The notes under the pieces are model-generated. The model was not told the origin of the DNA. It saw nothing but the letters and a program-made list of their open reading frames with translations, and did not search any database. From NCBI GenBank assembly GCA_027532905.1, contig JAPZUA010000001.1, positions 1,299,950 through 1,363,949 on the forward strand: DNA of 64,000 nucleotides, given 5' to 3'. The position numbers were made by a program, and so were the translations under genes. The stretch comes from Magnetospirillum sp. (GTDB lineage: Bacteria > Pseudomonadota > Alphaproteobacteria > CACIAM-22H2). Shown here one piece after another: positions 31,970 through 39,342 of this stretch; positions within the stretch are counted from its first letter, which is position 1, and each line of letters opens with the position of its first letter.

Positions 31970-32803
31970 ATGGCTGCTTCTCCGCCCGCAAAATCGACCA
32001 GCGCTGCCCGCAACGAACGCTTCGCCGTGCTGCGCAAGGCCAAACGCGTGTGGGCGGTTTCGAGCATCCACGGGGCGGACGAAAAACTCGGGCGTCTGCA
32101 CGAGGCGTTGGCCGAGCGCTGGCAAACCGGCGACCGGCTTGTCTATCTCGGCAATTGGCTTGGGCGCGGGCCCGGTATAGCCGCCGCCATCGACGAGATG
32201 CTGCGCATGCGCCGCGAGATCATCGCCCTGCCCGGTTTCTTTGCGGCCGACGTCGTGTTCCTGCGCGGCATGCAAGAAGAGATGCTGCAGAAATGCCTGC
32301 AGCTGCATTTTGCCGTCAATCCCGGCGAAGTGTTTTCCTGGATGCTCGACCAGGGCTTGGCCGCAACACTCGAAGCCTATGGGGCCGACATCCGTGCCGG
32401 CCTCGTCGCTGCGCGCGAAGGGGCAACCGCCTTGGCGCGCTGGACCGGCCTCGTGCGCCGCGGCCTCGATGCGAAGCCCGGCCACCGCGAACTCACGCTC
32501 GCAATGCGCCGTGCCGCCACCGACGAAATCGGCAAACGCCTGTTCGTGAGTGCCGGTCTCGATTTCGACCGCCCGCTCGAAGCCCAGGGCGATGCGCTGT
32601 GGTGGGGCGGGCGCGGCTTCGACAAACGCGACACGGCCTTCGAGAGCTATGCCCGCATCGTGCGCGGCTATGCCCCCACCCATCCGGGCAGTGCGGCGGG
32701 CCCCTTTACCCTCACGCTCGACGGCGGCTGCGGTTTCGGCGGCCCGCTTTTGGCCGCAAGTATCGGATCGGAAGGCGAAATTCTCGAAACAATTGAAGCC
32801 TGA
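31970..32803 (+). CDS. Degenerate PPP-family (serine/threonine phosphatase-like) protein, probable pseudoenzyme
   Basis: A 277-residue protein with the layout of ApaH/PPP metallophosphoesterases but altered metal ligands. Expected GDIHG reads SSIHG (31-35), expected GDxVDRG reads GNWLGRG (61-67), and expected GNHE reads GMQEE (100-104), so most metal-binding Asp, Asn and His residues are missing. The fold may persist while phosphatase activity is lost. It lies immediately upstream of rpoH on the same strand, 123 bp apart. Start ATG at 31970 has a weak GGCGGC context. Function unknown; a scaffold or regulator role is inference. Confidence 0.7.
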   Translation: MAASPPAKSTSAARNERFAVLRKAKRVWAVSSIHGADEKLGRLHEALAERWQTGDRLVYLGNWLGRGPGIAAAIDEMLRMRREIIALPGFFAADVVFLRGMQEEMLQKCLQLHFAVNPGEVFSWMLDQGLAATLEAYGADIRAGLVAAREGATALARWTGLVRRGLDAKPGHRELTLAMRRAATDEIGKRLFVSAGLDFDRPLEAQGDALWWGGRGFDKRDTAFESYARIVRGYAPTHPGSAAGPFTLTLDGGCGFGGPLLAASIGSEGEILETIEA

Positions 32804-32926
32804 ACGGGGTTTTTTGGAATTCCTGTGATCCGACTTGTCGGGGGTTGCGTAAACCCCAAGACAGCCCGGCATTGGCGGGGCAAGACCTGGGGTTCGACCC
32901 TGGGCAGATCCGGAAAGTTCGTTCGA

Positions 32927-33811
32927 ATGGCCCATTTCGACGACGCCCAGACCCAGCGCGACAATCTGATCGTGATTCGCCGCGCGATGAAAACCCCGAT
33001 GCTCGAGCGCGCGCGCGAGATGGAGCTGGCGCTGGCCTGGCGCGAGACCGGCAATCAAACGGCCTTAGCCGAGCTCGTCGGCGCCTATGGGCGCATGGTC
33101 GTGTCGATGGCGCTCAAATTCCGCCATTACGGTCTGCCCGTCGGCGACCTCATCCAAGAAGGCAATATCGGCCTCATGCAGGCCGCCCAACGTTTCGAGC
33201 CGTCGCGCGACGTGCGCTTTGCCACGTATGCGCAATGGTGGATCCGCGCCGCGATCCAGGATTTCGTGCTGCGCAATTGGTCGATCGTGCGCACCGGGAC
33301 CACCGCCGCGCACAAATCTCTGTTCTTCAATCTGCGTCGCCTGCGCGCCAAGCTCGACGATCCGTCGGCCGACCGCATGACGGATGCGCAGCGCAAGCAG
33401 ATCGCGACCAGCTTGCGCGTCGATCTGTCGGACGTCGAAACGATGGAAGGCCGCATGTCGGCCGGCGACCGTTCGCTCGATGCCCCGGCCAGCGACGAAA
33501 ACGAAAACGCTTGGGTTTCCGCCCTCGCCGACGACCGCCCGACGCCCGAAGAAACCACGATGTCGCTGCACGACGAAGACGCGCGCAAGAACCTGCTGCG
33601 CGCCGCCTTGGGCGACCTCAACGCGCGCGAGCGCGCCGTCATCGAAGCGCGGCGCTTGGGCGAAGACAACGTGACGCTCGAAACGCTCGGCGACCGCCTC
33701 GGCATTTCCAAAGAACGCGTGCGCCAAATCGAACACCGCGCCCTCATCAAGCTCAAGGAAGCGGTCGTGAAGCGCGTCGCCGACCCGAGCGATCTGTTCG
33801 CCGGCATGTGA
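32927..33811 (+). CDS. rpoH: RNA polymerase sigma factor RpoH (sigma-32 type)
   Basis: Alternative sigma factor for heat-shock genes, 294 residues from ATG 32927. Region 2 contains LIQEGNIGLMQAAQRFEPSRDVRFATYAQWWIRAAIQDFVLRNWS (shown here in part: residues about 80-99, then WWIRAAIQDFVL), followed by the RpoH box KSLFFNLRRLR, which binds the degradation machinery. Region 4 ends with GISKERVRQIEHRALIKLKE. The SIVRTGTTAAHK segment is like alphaproteobacterial RpoH2. A GTG start 102 bases upstream is possible but adds an atypical arm. A GGGGTT/AACCCC hairpin is in the leader. Confidence 0.93.
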   Translation: MAHFDDAQTQRDNLIVIRRAMKTPMLERAREMELALAWRETGNQTALAELVGAYGRMVVSMALKFRHYGLPVGDLIQEGNIGLMQAAQRFEPSRDVRFATYAQWWIRAAIQDFVLRNWSIVRTGTTAAHKSLFFNLRRLRAKLDDPSADRMTDAQRKQIATSLRVDLSDVETMEGRMSAGDRSLDAPASDENENAWVSALADDRPTPEETTMSLHDEDARKNLLRAALGDLNARERAVIEARRLGEDNVTLETLGDRLGISKERVRQIEHRALIKLKEAVVKRVADPSDLFAGM

Positions 33812-33879
33812 GCGGGCGCGGCGGGGTTGGACGTCGGCGCACGCTTCAAATACGTCAAATGAAGCTAGCGCGCTGCCGC

Positions 33880-34088
33880 CTAAGGCCGTTTCTTGGTTTT
33901 TGACCGCATCACAGGCGGCGTGGCGAGGCACCGTGGTTTTTCTTCGAAGTGTCGGTTGAGCCCCGCTTCGAGTTCGTCGCTCGTTAACTCGACATACCGA
34001 CCTTGTCGAGATCGTCGATACCCGCCTTTACCAATATCCTAAGCCGCGCAAGGCGCGCTTCCGCGTCATCTGGTTTGCGCTTGGGCAT
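33880..34088 (-). pseudogene. Small antitoxin-like gene broken by a one-base deletion
   Basis: Leftward from ATG 34086-34088, a GGAGGG ribosome binding site precedes MPKRKPDDAEARLARLRILV, continuing KAGIDDLDKV before an early stop at 33984-33986. In the -1-shifted frame the reading RYVELTSDELEAGL... runs on to a TAG at 33880-33882. Restoring one G in the AAGG run near 34001 joins the two halves into a continuous 69-residue protein reading ...DDLDKGRYVELTSDELEAGL. That pattern resembles small antitoxins of type II systems. The break could be genuine or a sequencing error. No toxin gene is adjacent. Confidence 0.5.
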
Positions 34089-34111
34089 AGGAACCCTCCG
34101 TGTCGAAACAC

Positions 34112-34134
34112 AATTAAGTATGGTGTCCCCGGAA
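34112..34134. repeat. Dispersed-repeat-like motif next to the island nuclease
   Basis: AAGTATGGTGTCCCCGGA lies 80 bp upstream of the nuclease start codon. From memory it resembles a motif that recurs in many bacterial genomes beside REP-associated transposase genes and small mobile cassettes. I cannot verify this. Its presence beside an AT-rich island would fit a mobile origin. Confidence 0.3.
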
Positions 34135-34213
34135 CCCCGGATTTGTAGCCATGGCCTGGAAAGGCAGGTTACCTTGCTGCTATCGTTGTCGGATCAACTT
34201 CGGGGAGGTTGAA

Positions 34214-35434
34214 TTGCCCACACTAATTGAATTGCTGGGACCCGGCGGTCCTGCGGTTGACAAGTATACAATTGAACAAATTGTCGCGATATGCGGCGAC
34301 GGTAAACTTCGCGATAAGAGCGCTTCATCCGATCAACTTAGGCAGTTTCTTTCTCAAAGGAGTACTGCTCAACTTGAAGCATATGCTCAGTATTGCCTTG
34401 AAGAGAAATTTGATCGGGGCGGGCTTGTTTTGCAAGACGTTATAAACGAGATAGGTCGTCGTCTTGGCTACCAGGTTCAAAATGGGCGCTACCGTGGTGC
34501 TCAAAACCAGATCGGGTTTGATGGTCTGTGGTTCGATGGCGCTGCATATCTTGTAGTAGAGGTAAAGACAACAGATGCGTATAGGATAAACCTAGATACA
34601 ATTTGTGCATATAGTGAGAAGCTAAAGGATGCACAGATAGGCCCTGATAAAAAAGTAAACACTCTGGTCGTAGTTGGACGACAAGATACTGGTGACTTAG
34701 AAGCACAAGTTCGGGGAAGTCGGCATGCTTGGAGCGTCCGAATTATAAGCATCAACTCACTTGTGAAATTGATGTTCCTTCACGAGGAGTTAGATGATCC
34801 AAAGCTAGTTACTCAAATAAGGACGATTCTTCATCCATTTGAATACACTCGAGTCGATAACATCATCGATATGTTGTTTGATACCCAAAGGGAGGCAGAC
34901 GAGGCGTTAACTGAGCCGCCAGAGATATTGTCTCAAGAGCAACTGCAGAAGCCTTCTGTCAAGCCGAAAAGATTTACGGCTGAGCTAACTCCAAAGATGG
35001 AGCTCGAGGCTAAGCGAGCAAAGATTGTGAACGCATTCTTTTTGCTACGAGGATCTCAAGCACACAAAAAGTCAAAAACGAACTTTTCTGATCTCGCAGG
35101 CGACCTTCGAGTGACTTGCGCCGTATCAAAACGATATGACAATGACTATCAACCTTATTGGTACGCTCTGCATCCTGCGTGGGTTGAATTCTTGAAGGAA
35201 GGTAAGCAGTCATTTTTTGTTTTAGGATGTATGGATCGCCGCGAAGCATATGCGGTGCCTTTTGCTGAGGTTGCAGCCCTTTTGCCGAGTCTCAACCAGA
35301 CAGAAAAAGGTGATCGAAGCTATTGGCATGTTGCGCTGAACTTGGATGGCGGAAATCTGAAGTGGAACGTATCGCAGATTGGACGAAAGCTCGATTTGCA
35401 CGAGTATAGGTTCGACCTTGATGTAGCTTCCTAG
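34214..35434 (+). CDS. PD-(D/E)XK superfamily nuclease-like protein, acquired
   Basis: A 406-residue protein of unproven function, markedly lower in G+C than its neighbours and so probably acquired. It shows the nuclease core GFDGLWFDGAAYLVVEVKTT with Asp103, Glu116 and Lys118 as the likely catalytic residues. A VVVGRQDTGDLEAQVRGSRH segment follows, as I recall from standalone restriction-endonuclease-like proteins. The last 140 residues look like a separate DNA- or protein-binding domain. I start at TTG 34214, five bases after GGGGAGG (34202-34208); an ATG at 34151 is the alternative. No methyltransferase or specificity gene is adjacent. Confidence 0.7.
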   Translation: MPTLIELLGPGGPAVDKYTIEQIVAICGDGKLRDKSASSDQLRQFLSQRSTAQLEAYAQYCLEEKFDRGGLVLQDVINEIGRRLGYQVQNGRYRGAQNQIGFDGLWFDGAAYLVVEVKTTDAYRINLDTICAYSEKLKDAQIGPDKKVNTLVVVGRQDTGDLEAQVRGSRHAWSVRIISINSLVKLMFLHEELDDPKLVTQIRTILHPFEYTRVDNIIDMLFDTQREADEALTEPPEILSQEQLQKPSVKPKRFTAELTPKMELEAKRAKIVNAFFLLRGSQAHKKSKTNFSDLAGDLRVTCAVSKRYDNDYQPYWYALHPAWVEFLKEGKQSFFVLGCMDRREAYAVPFAEVAALLPSLNQTEKGDRSYWHVALNLDGGNLKWNVSQIGRKLDLHEYRFDLDVAS

Positions 35435-35718
35435 TTTCCTGACAGAGGCTGCCGGGTTTGCGATCTGCGGTGAACTCGCGGGACTAACGATATCTGAGCG
35501 CGCGATGCGCGGCCGAATACTGCGACCGATGCATCGAATCGGTGACACGGCGTCGAACCTGTGTTAGATTATAAGCACTGAAAGGAAGTTTAACCTTTCA
35601 TGCGCTGTTTGACATCGTAAAGAAGTTTTTGGCGCGCTCGGCCATTTCGAGCGTTACGCGGATTTTCACGAAAACCGCGCGACGGTTTTATATAAATCAA
35701 TGGCTTACCAAGAAAAAC
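35435..35718. other. Gene-free spacer after the island nuclease
   Basis: No credible gene. It contains an inverted repeat TGAAAGG-N8-CCTTTCA (35579-35600) and a hairpin AAAACCG-N5-CGGTTTT (35671-35689) followed by TATATAAAT, which may terminate transcription from either side. Confidence 0.45.
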
Positions 35719-35795
35719 GTCGCGTCCATGTCGCGTGGACGTCGCGCGCATGTTGCATCTATGTTGCGTACGTGTTGCGCAGACGTTTCGCCTGT
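35719..35795. repeat. Seven-unit 11-bp tandem repeat at the 3' end of the PhoR-like gene
   Basis: From 35719 the sequence falls into 11-base units, each opening GTCGCG, GTTGC(A/G) or GTTTCG followed by five variable bases: gtcgcgtccat, gtcgcgtggac, gtcgcgcgcat, gttgcatctat, gttgcgtacgt, gttgcgcagac, gtttcgcctgt. The period is close to one helical turn. It ends at the kinase stop codon. Function unknown. Confidence 0.6.
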
Positions 35796-37258
35796 CAGTC
35801 GCCCGTCGCGCGGGCGTTTTGGGCGGCGGCTTGGGCGACCGGCAGATAGACCGAGAAGGTCGTGCCCTTGCCGATCTCGCTCGCAATGTCGAGCGCCCCG
35901 CGGTGGCGGTTGACGATGTGTTTGACGATCGCGAGGCCGAGGCCAGTACCCCCCATGTCGCGCGAGCGGCCGGCATCCACGCGGTAGAAACGCTCGGTTA
36001 GGCGCGGCAGATGCTCGCGCGCAATGCCCTCGCCGTCGTCGGCGACGACGATCTCGACATAGGTCTCGGCACGCGGCGCAAATCCGGCCGGCAGACGGGC
36101 GGCCACGCTTGCGCGCACGCGCACAGTACCTCCGCTGCGGCCGTATTTGATCGCGTTGTCGATGAGATTCTGAAACACCTGGGCCAGCTGGTCGCTGTCG
36201 CCGCGCACCGGCGGCAGGGCGCCGGCGATCTGCACGTCGAGGCCCGTATTTTTGGCCTTGGCGGCCAGCGTCAGCGAATCGAGCGTGGTCTGCAGCGTCT
36301 TGGCGATGTCGGCTTGCGTCGCGGGCGGGCTGTGTTCGAGCTCTTCAATCTTCGAGAGCGACAGCAGATCCTTGACGATGCGCGTCATGCGCTGGGTCTG
36401 CGCATCCATGATGCCGAGAAAGCGTTTGCGGGCTTCGGTATCGTCGCGCGCGGGCCCTTGCAGCGTTTCGATGAAGCCCGTCAGCGTGGCAAGCGGCGTG
36501 CGCAGCTCGTGGCTCACATTGGCGACGAAATCGCGGCGCATGCGTTCGGCCTGCTGCACGGCCGTCACGTCGGCGATCGCGACGAGGGCGGCGGGAGCCG
36601 TGCCCAGCGGGCGCGGCAAGGGCACCACGCGCACGCGCAAAGCGCGCTCGACCGAGCCCGCGAGGCGCGCTTCGGTCGCTTCCGGATGGCGGCCGGAGAG
36701 GGCTTCGGCCACCGCATCGAGCGTGCTGGGGTCGCGCAGATACGCCACCAGCGGCTTGTCTTCGAGGTCCGAGCCGAACAAAGCGCGGGCGGCCGTGTTG
36801 GCGCGAACGATGCGCTCGTCGCTGTCGATCTGCAGGATCGCGTAGGGCAATGCATCGACGATCGATTCGAGGGCCGCTTCGCTCGCCATCGGCTGGGCGC
36901 GCTCGGGCATCGCACGTTCGAGCTTGGCCACCGCCTCGGCCAAGGGGGCGGTCGGGCCCTCTTCCTGGGCCGTCGCCAAGGCATTCGGCGGATCGCCTTT
37001 GGCCAACGCCTCGAGCCGTGCGGCGTGCTGGGCCAAACGCTCGAGATGGCGGCGCACGAGCCAGCCCGTGCACAGACCCGTCGCGGCAATGGCGACCAGC
37101 GCCCACAGCCACGAAACCTGGTGGGCAACCGCAAAAACGACAAGCACGAGCGAGGCGGGTGCCGTCAACGCCAGCGTGGTCGTCCAGAAATCTTCGGGCG
37201 GACTGCGCATCGCCTGCTTGTGCAGTCTCCGTTGGAAGCGGTCAAGAGAATGAGTCAC
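35795..37258 (-). CDS. PhoR-like sensor histidine kinase
   Basis: A 487-residue kinase with two membrane segments near the start (about 28-45 and 50-67), a PAS domain (about 128-225), a HisKA helix with His250 ([17 protein letters not shown]) and a HATPase domain with DNAIKYG, VADDGEGIAREHL and GGTGLGLAIVKHI. The arrangement resembles PhoR, the phosphate-starvation sensor. No phoB, pst or phoU genes are next to it, so both partner and signal are inferred. The start is GTG 37256-37258, which lies inside an inverted repeat; an ATG at 37210 (MRSPPEDFW) is an alternative without the first 16 residues. Confidence 0.85.
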   Translation of the reverse strand: MTHSLDRFQRRLHKQAMRSPPEDFWTTTLALTAPASLVLVVFAVAHQVSWLWALVAIAATGLCTGWLVRRHLERLAQHAARLEALAKGDPPNALATAQEEGPTAPLAEAVAKLERAMPERAQPMASEAALESIVDALPYAILQIDSDERIVRANTAARALFGSDLEDKPLVAYLRDPSTLDAVAEALSGRHPEATEARLAGSVERALRVRVVPLPRPLGTAPAALVAIADVTAVQQAERMRRDFVANVSHELRTPLATLTGFIETLQGPARDDTEARKRFLGIMDAQTQRMTRIVKDLLSLSKIEELEHSPPATQADIAKTLQTTLDSLTLAAKAKNTGLDVQIAGALPPVRGDSDQLAQVFQNLIDNAIKYGRSGGTVRVRASVAARLPAGFAPRAETYVEIVVADDGEGIAREHLPRLTERFYRVDAGRSRDMGGTGLGLAIVKHIVNRHRGALDIASEIGKGTTFSVYLPVAQAAAQNARATGD

Positions 37259-37313
37259 AAAAGCCGACTCGAAGGGTACTCAGCATGGCACGTCTTCAAG
37301 TCGGCTTTGTGAC
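37254..37313. promoter_or_regulatory. Long inverted repeat between the kinase start and the binding-protein gene
   Basis: GTCACAAAAGCCGACTCGAAG (split here as GTCACAAAAG and CCGACTCGAAG) pairs almost fully with CTTCAAGTCGGCTTTGTGAC across a 19-base loop, giving about 19 bp with one bulge and one mismatch. It lies 20 bases after the stop of the binding-protein gene and covers the kinase GTG. It may terminate the former and influence start of the latter. Confidence 0.6.
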
Positions 37314-37333
37314 CGCTTATGTGCGAAGTCCGC

Positions 37334-38362
37334 TTAGCTGCCGAGTTGGGGCAGCATGCGTTCGGCCTTCGGCGGCAGGAAACGGTCGGTGAAGACCTTA
37401 GCCGGCGTGAGCGTGCTGTTCTTGACCTCGAAGGCCTCGTTCACGATGCGGATGTTCTCGCGCATCTTGTCCTCGCGCACGTCCGACATGCCGTTGGCCA
37501 GCGTGTGCGGCGTCATCACGAGTTCGCGCAAGGACAGCAGCAGGCGGTCGTATTCGAGGGCGAGGTCGACGAGCTGGTCGCGCGACTTGAGCGAAGCGAC
37601 GGCTTCGCGCGGATTGAGGATCGACTCCTTCACGCCGCGATTGATGGCCCGCACCATGGCGGCCACGGTGCGCGGGTTCTTGGCGGCGAAATCCTGCGTC
37701 GTGTAGATCGCCGACGAATAGACGTCGACGCCGAATTCGCGGTAGCGGAACGTGACGATGTCTTCGTCCTTGGCCCCCAGCGCCTTCAGCGAAAAGATGC
37801 CGGAGGTGATGAAGCCCGTGATCGCGTCGACCTCGCCGCGATACAGCATCGGCTCGCGCAAGGGCGCGTTCATTGTGACCCATTCGATCTTGGCCGGATC
37901 GAGCTTCTGGGCCTGCACAAGGGCCGGGAACATCTGGCGGCCGGCATCGACCGTGGGGGCGCCGAGCTTGCGGCCTTCGAGCTGCTTCAAATTCGTGATG
38001 CCCGTCCGCTTCAGCGTCATCACGGCAAGGGCGGCCTGCTCGTAGGCGATGTACACGGCCGTCAATTCGCGGCCCGGATTTTCGGCCGAAAATTTGATCA
38101 TCGGATTGATGTCGCCGAAGCCCATGTCGTAGGCGCCCGAGGCGATGCGCGTGACCGTGTCGCCCGAGCCCATGCCGCGGTCGATCGTGACGTTGAGGCC
38201 TTCCTGGCGGAAGAAGCCCTTCTCGGCGGCGTAGGTGAACATCGATTGCGGGCCCTGGAAGGCCCAATCGAGCGACAGGCGGACATTCGGCTGTTCCGGG
38301 GCTTGCGCCAGAACGGGGGTCGCCAGCGCCAGGGCGGCGGCGACAAAAAACGCTGTTTTCAT
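37334..38362 (-). CDS. NitT/TauT-family ABC transporter substrate-binding protein
   Basis: A 342-residue periplasmic binding protein with a signal peptide (MKTAFFVAAALALATPVLA, cleavage near residue 19). The mature protein begins VRLSLDWAFQGPQSMFTYAAEKGFF, split at residue 45, and has the GDTVTRIASGAYDMGFGD segment typical of the NMT1/THI5-like group that binds nitrate, sulfonates or thiamine precursors. No permease or ATPase gene is adjacent, so the ligand is unknown and the transporter partner lies elsewhere. GGAG precedes the ATG at 38362. Divergent from the SigF-type cassette. Confidence 0.9.
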   Translation of the reverse strand: MKTAFFVAAALALATPVLAQAPEQPNVRLSLDWAFQGPQSMFTYAAEKGFFRQEGLNVTIDRGMGSGDTVTRIASGAYDMGFGDINPMIKFSAENPGRELTAVYIAYEQAALAVMTLKRTGITNLKQLEGRKLGAPTVDAGRQMFPALVQAQKLDPAKIEWVTMNAPLREPMLYRGEVDAITGFITSGIFSLKALGAKDEDIVTFRYREFGVDVYSSAIYTTQDFAAKNPRTVAAMVRAINRGVKESILNPREAVASLKSRDQLVDLALEYDRLLLSLRELVMTPHTLANGMSDVREDKMRENIRIVNEAFEVKNSTLTPAKVFTDRFLPPKAERMLPQLGS

Positions 38363-38461
38363 AGATAACTCTCCTCAATCGGGGGCCCAGTCGGGGGCGA
38401 GGGCCAGCCCGTGGAGCCCGGGCATGCAAAAAACGGGACAGTTTTTCTTGTGTATCGCCCC

Positions 38462-38487
38462 GTAACCTACAGGGCGCTGCTGTCGAA
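38462..38487 (+). promoter_or_regulatory. SigF-type ECF promoter
   Basis: GTAACC (38462-38467), a 16-base spacer, then CGAA (38484-38487). This equals the GTAACC-N16-CGAA promoter I recall for the Caulobacter SigF-NrsF system. The downstream genes are a small Cys protein, an ECF sigma factor and an NrsF-type anti-sigma, so autoregulation is likely. Confidence 0.75.
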
Positions 38488-38547
38488 ACGGAGAGGGTAC
38501 CGACCTCGCAAAAATGCGTGGTTTTCTCGAACGATGGAGAATCCATC

Positions 38548-38724
38548 ATGGAAATCGTCAACGGCGTGCCGTGCTTCAATTGTACGGATGTCGAAAAGGC
38601 CAAAAAGGCGGCCACCGAACTGCCGCCGCGCGAAGCCCCGAGCGCCGTCTTGCGGACATTCGAAACCGCCAATGCGCCGCTCGCACAGGGTCTACGCGGG
38701 ACCCAGGTGAATTTCGGCGCCTGA
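38548..38724 (+). CDS. Small CxxC protein at the head of the SigF-type operon
   Basis: A 58-residue protein with Cys9 and Cys12 in a VPCFNCTDVEKAKK context, no signal peptide and no membrane segment. A GGAG sequence precedes the ATG at 38548. It lies 60 bases after a strong SigF-type promoter and 51 bases before the ECF sigma gene, so it is probably the first gene of the regulon. The CxxC could bind a metal or form a redox disulfide. I recall similar small proteins in other alphaproteobacteria but no named function. Confidence 0.6.
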   Translation: MEIVNGVPCFNCTDVEKAKKAATELPPREAPSAVLRTFETANAPLAQGLRGTQVNFGA

Positions 38725-38775
38725 CCCCGGCGAGGTCGCTGTTTGCGCCGCACAAATATGCCATGGTGCGCAGCG

Positions 38776-39342
38776 ATGGACAGCGATTCGTGGCCCGAAT
38801 TGATGGGACGTGCGCAGGCCGGCGATGCGGCAGCGTATCGGCGATTCCTGTCCGAAGTGCTGCCGTTTTTGCGCATCGTGATCGGCCGGACCGGCATTCC
38901 GTTCGACCAGATCGAAGACGTGGCGCAGGAAACGCTGATCAGCCTGCACGCGATCCGCCACACCTACGATACGGCGCGGCCGATCAAGCCGTGGCTCGTG
39001 GCCGTGGCACGGCGCCGCGCGATCGATTGGCGGCGACGGCGCAATTCGGCAAACCGCCACGAAACGCCGCTCGACGATGCCACGCATGAAACCTTTGCCG
39101 ATCCGCTTGCGAACCGTGACAACGAGAAGTCAGAAGCGGCCGCTTCGATCCGACGCTGGTTGGCGCAATTGCCGGCTGGCCAGCGCCAAGCGGTCGAGTT
39201 GCTGAAGCTGCGAGAGTTGAGTCTGAACGAAGCCGCCGCCGTTTCGGGACAATCCGTCGGCTCTTTGAAGGTTGCGACCCACCGCGCGCTTGCGAGTCTG
39301 CGCAAAATCTGGAAACGCGAAGAAAAAGATCAGGACCGATGA
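38776..39342 (+). CDS. ECF-subfamily RNA polymerase sigma factor (SigF-type)
   Basis: A 188-residue extracytoplasmic-function sigma factor. Region 2 includes QIEDVAQETLISLHAIRHTYD and WLVAVARRRAIDWRRRR; region 4 includes LPAGQRQAVELLKLRELSLNEAAAVSGQSVGSLK, split here at LRELSL. Its TGA overlaps the NrsF-like gene's ATG (ATGA), so the sigma and its anti-sigma are made together. By pairing with an NrsF/DUF1109 protein it belongs to the group that answers oxidative or metal stress in Caulobacter (chromate, cadmium and singlet oxygen have been reported). Confidence 0.92.
   Translation: MDSDSWPELMGRAQAGDAAAYRRFLSEVLPFLRIVIGRTGIPFDQIEDVAQETLISLHAIRHTYDTARPIKPWLVAVARRRAIDWRRRRNSANRHETPLDDATHETFADPLANRDNEKSEAAASIRRWLAQLPAGQRQAVELLKLRELSLNEAAAVSGQSVGSLKVATHRALASLRKIWKREEKDQDR

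Noticed and set aside
32890-32925. tRNA T-arm-like GGTTCGACCC in the rpoH leader
   Set aside because: The surrounding bases do not form an acceptor stem, D arm or anticodon arm.
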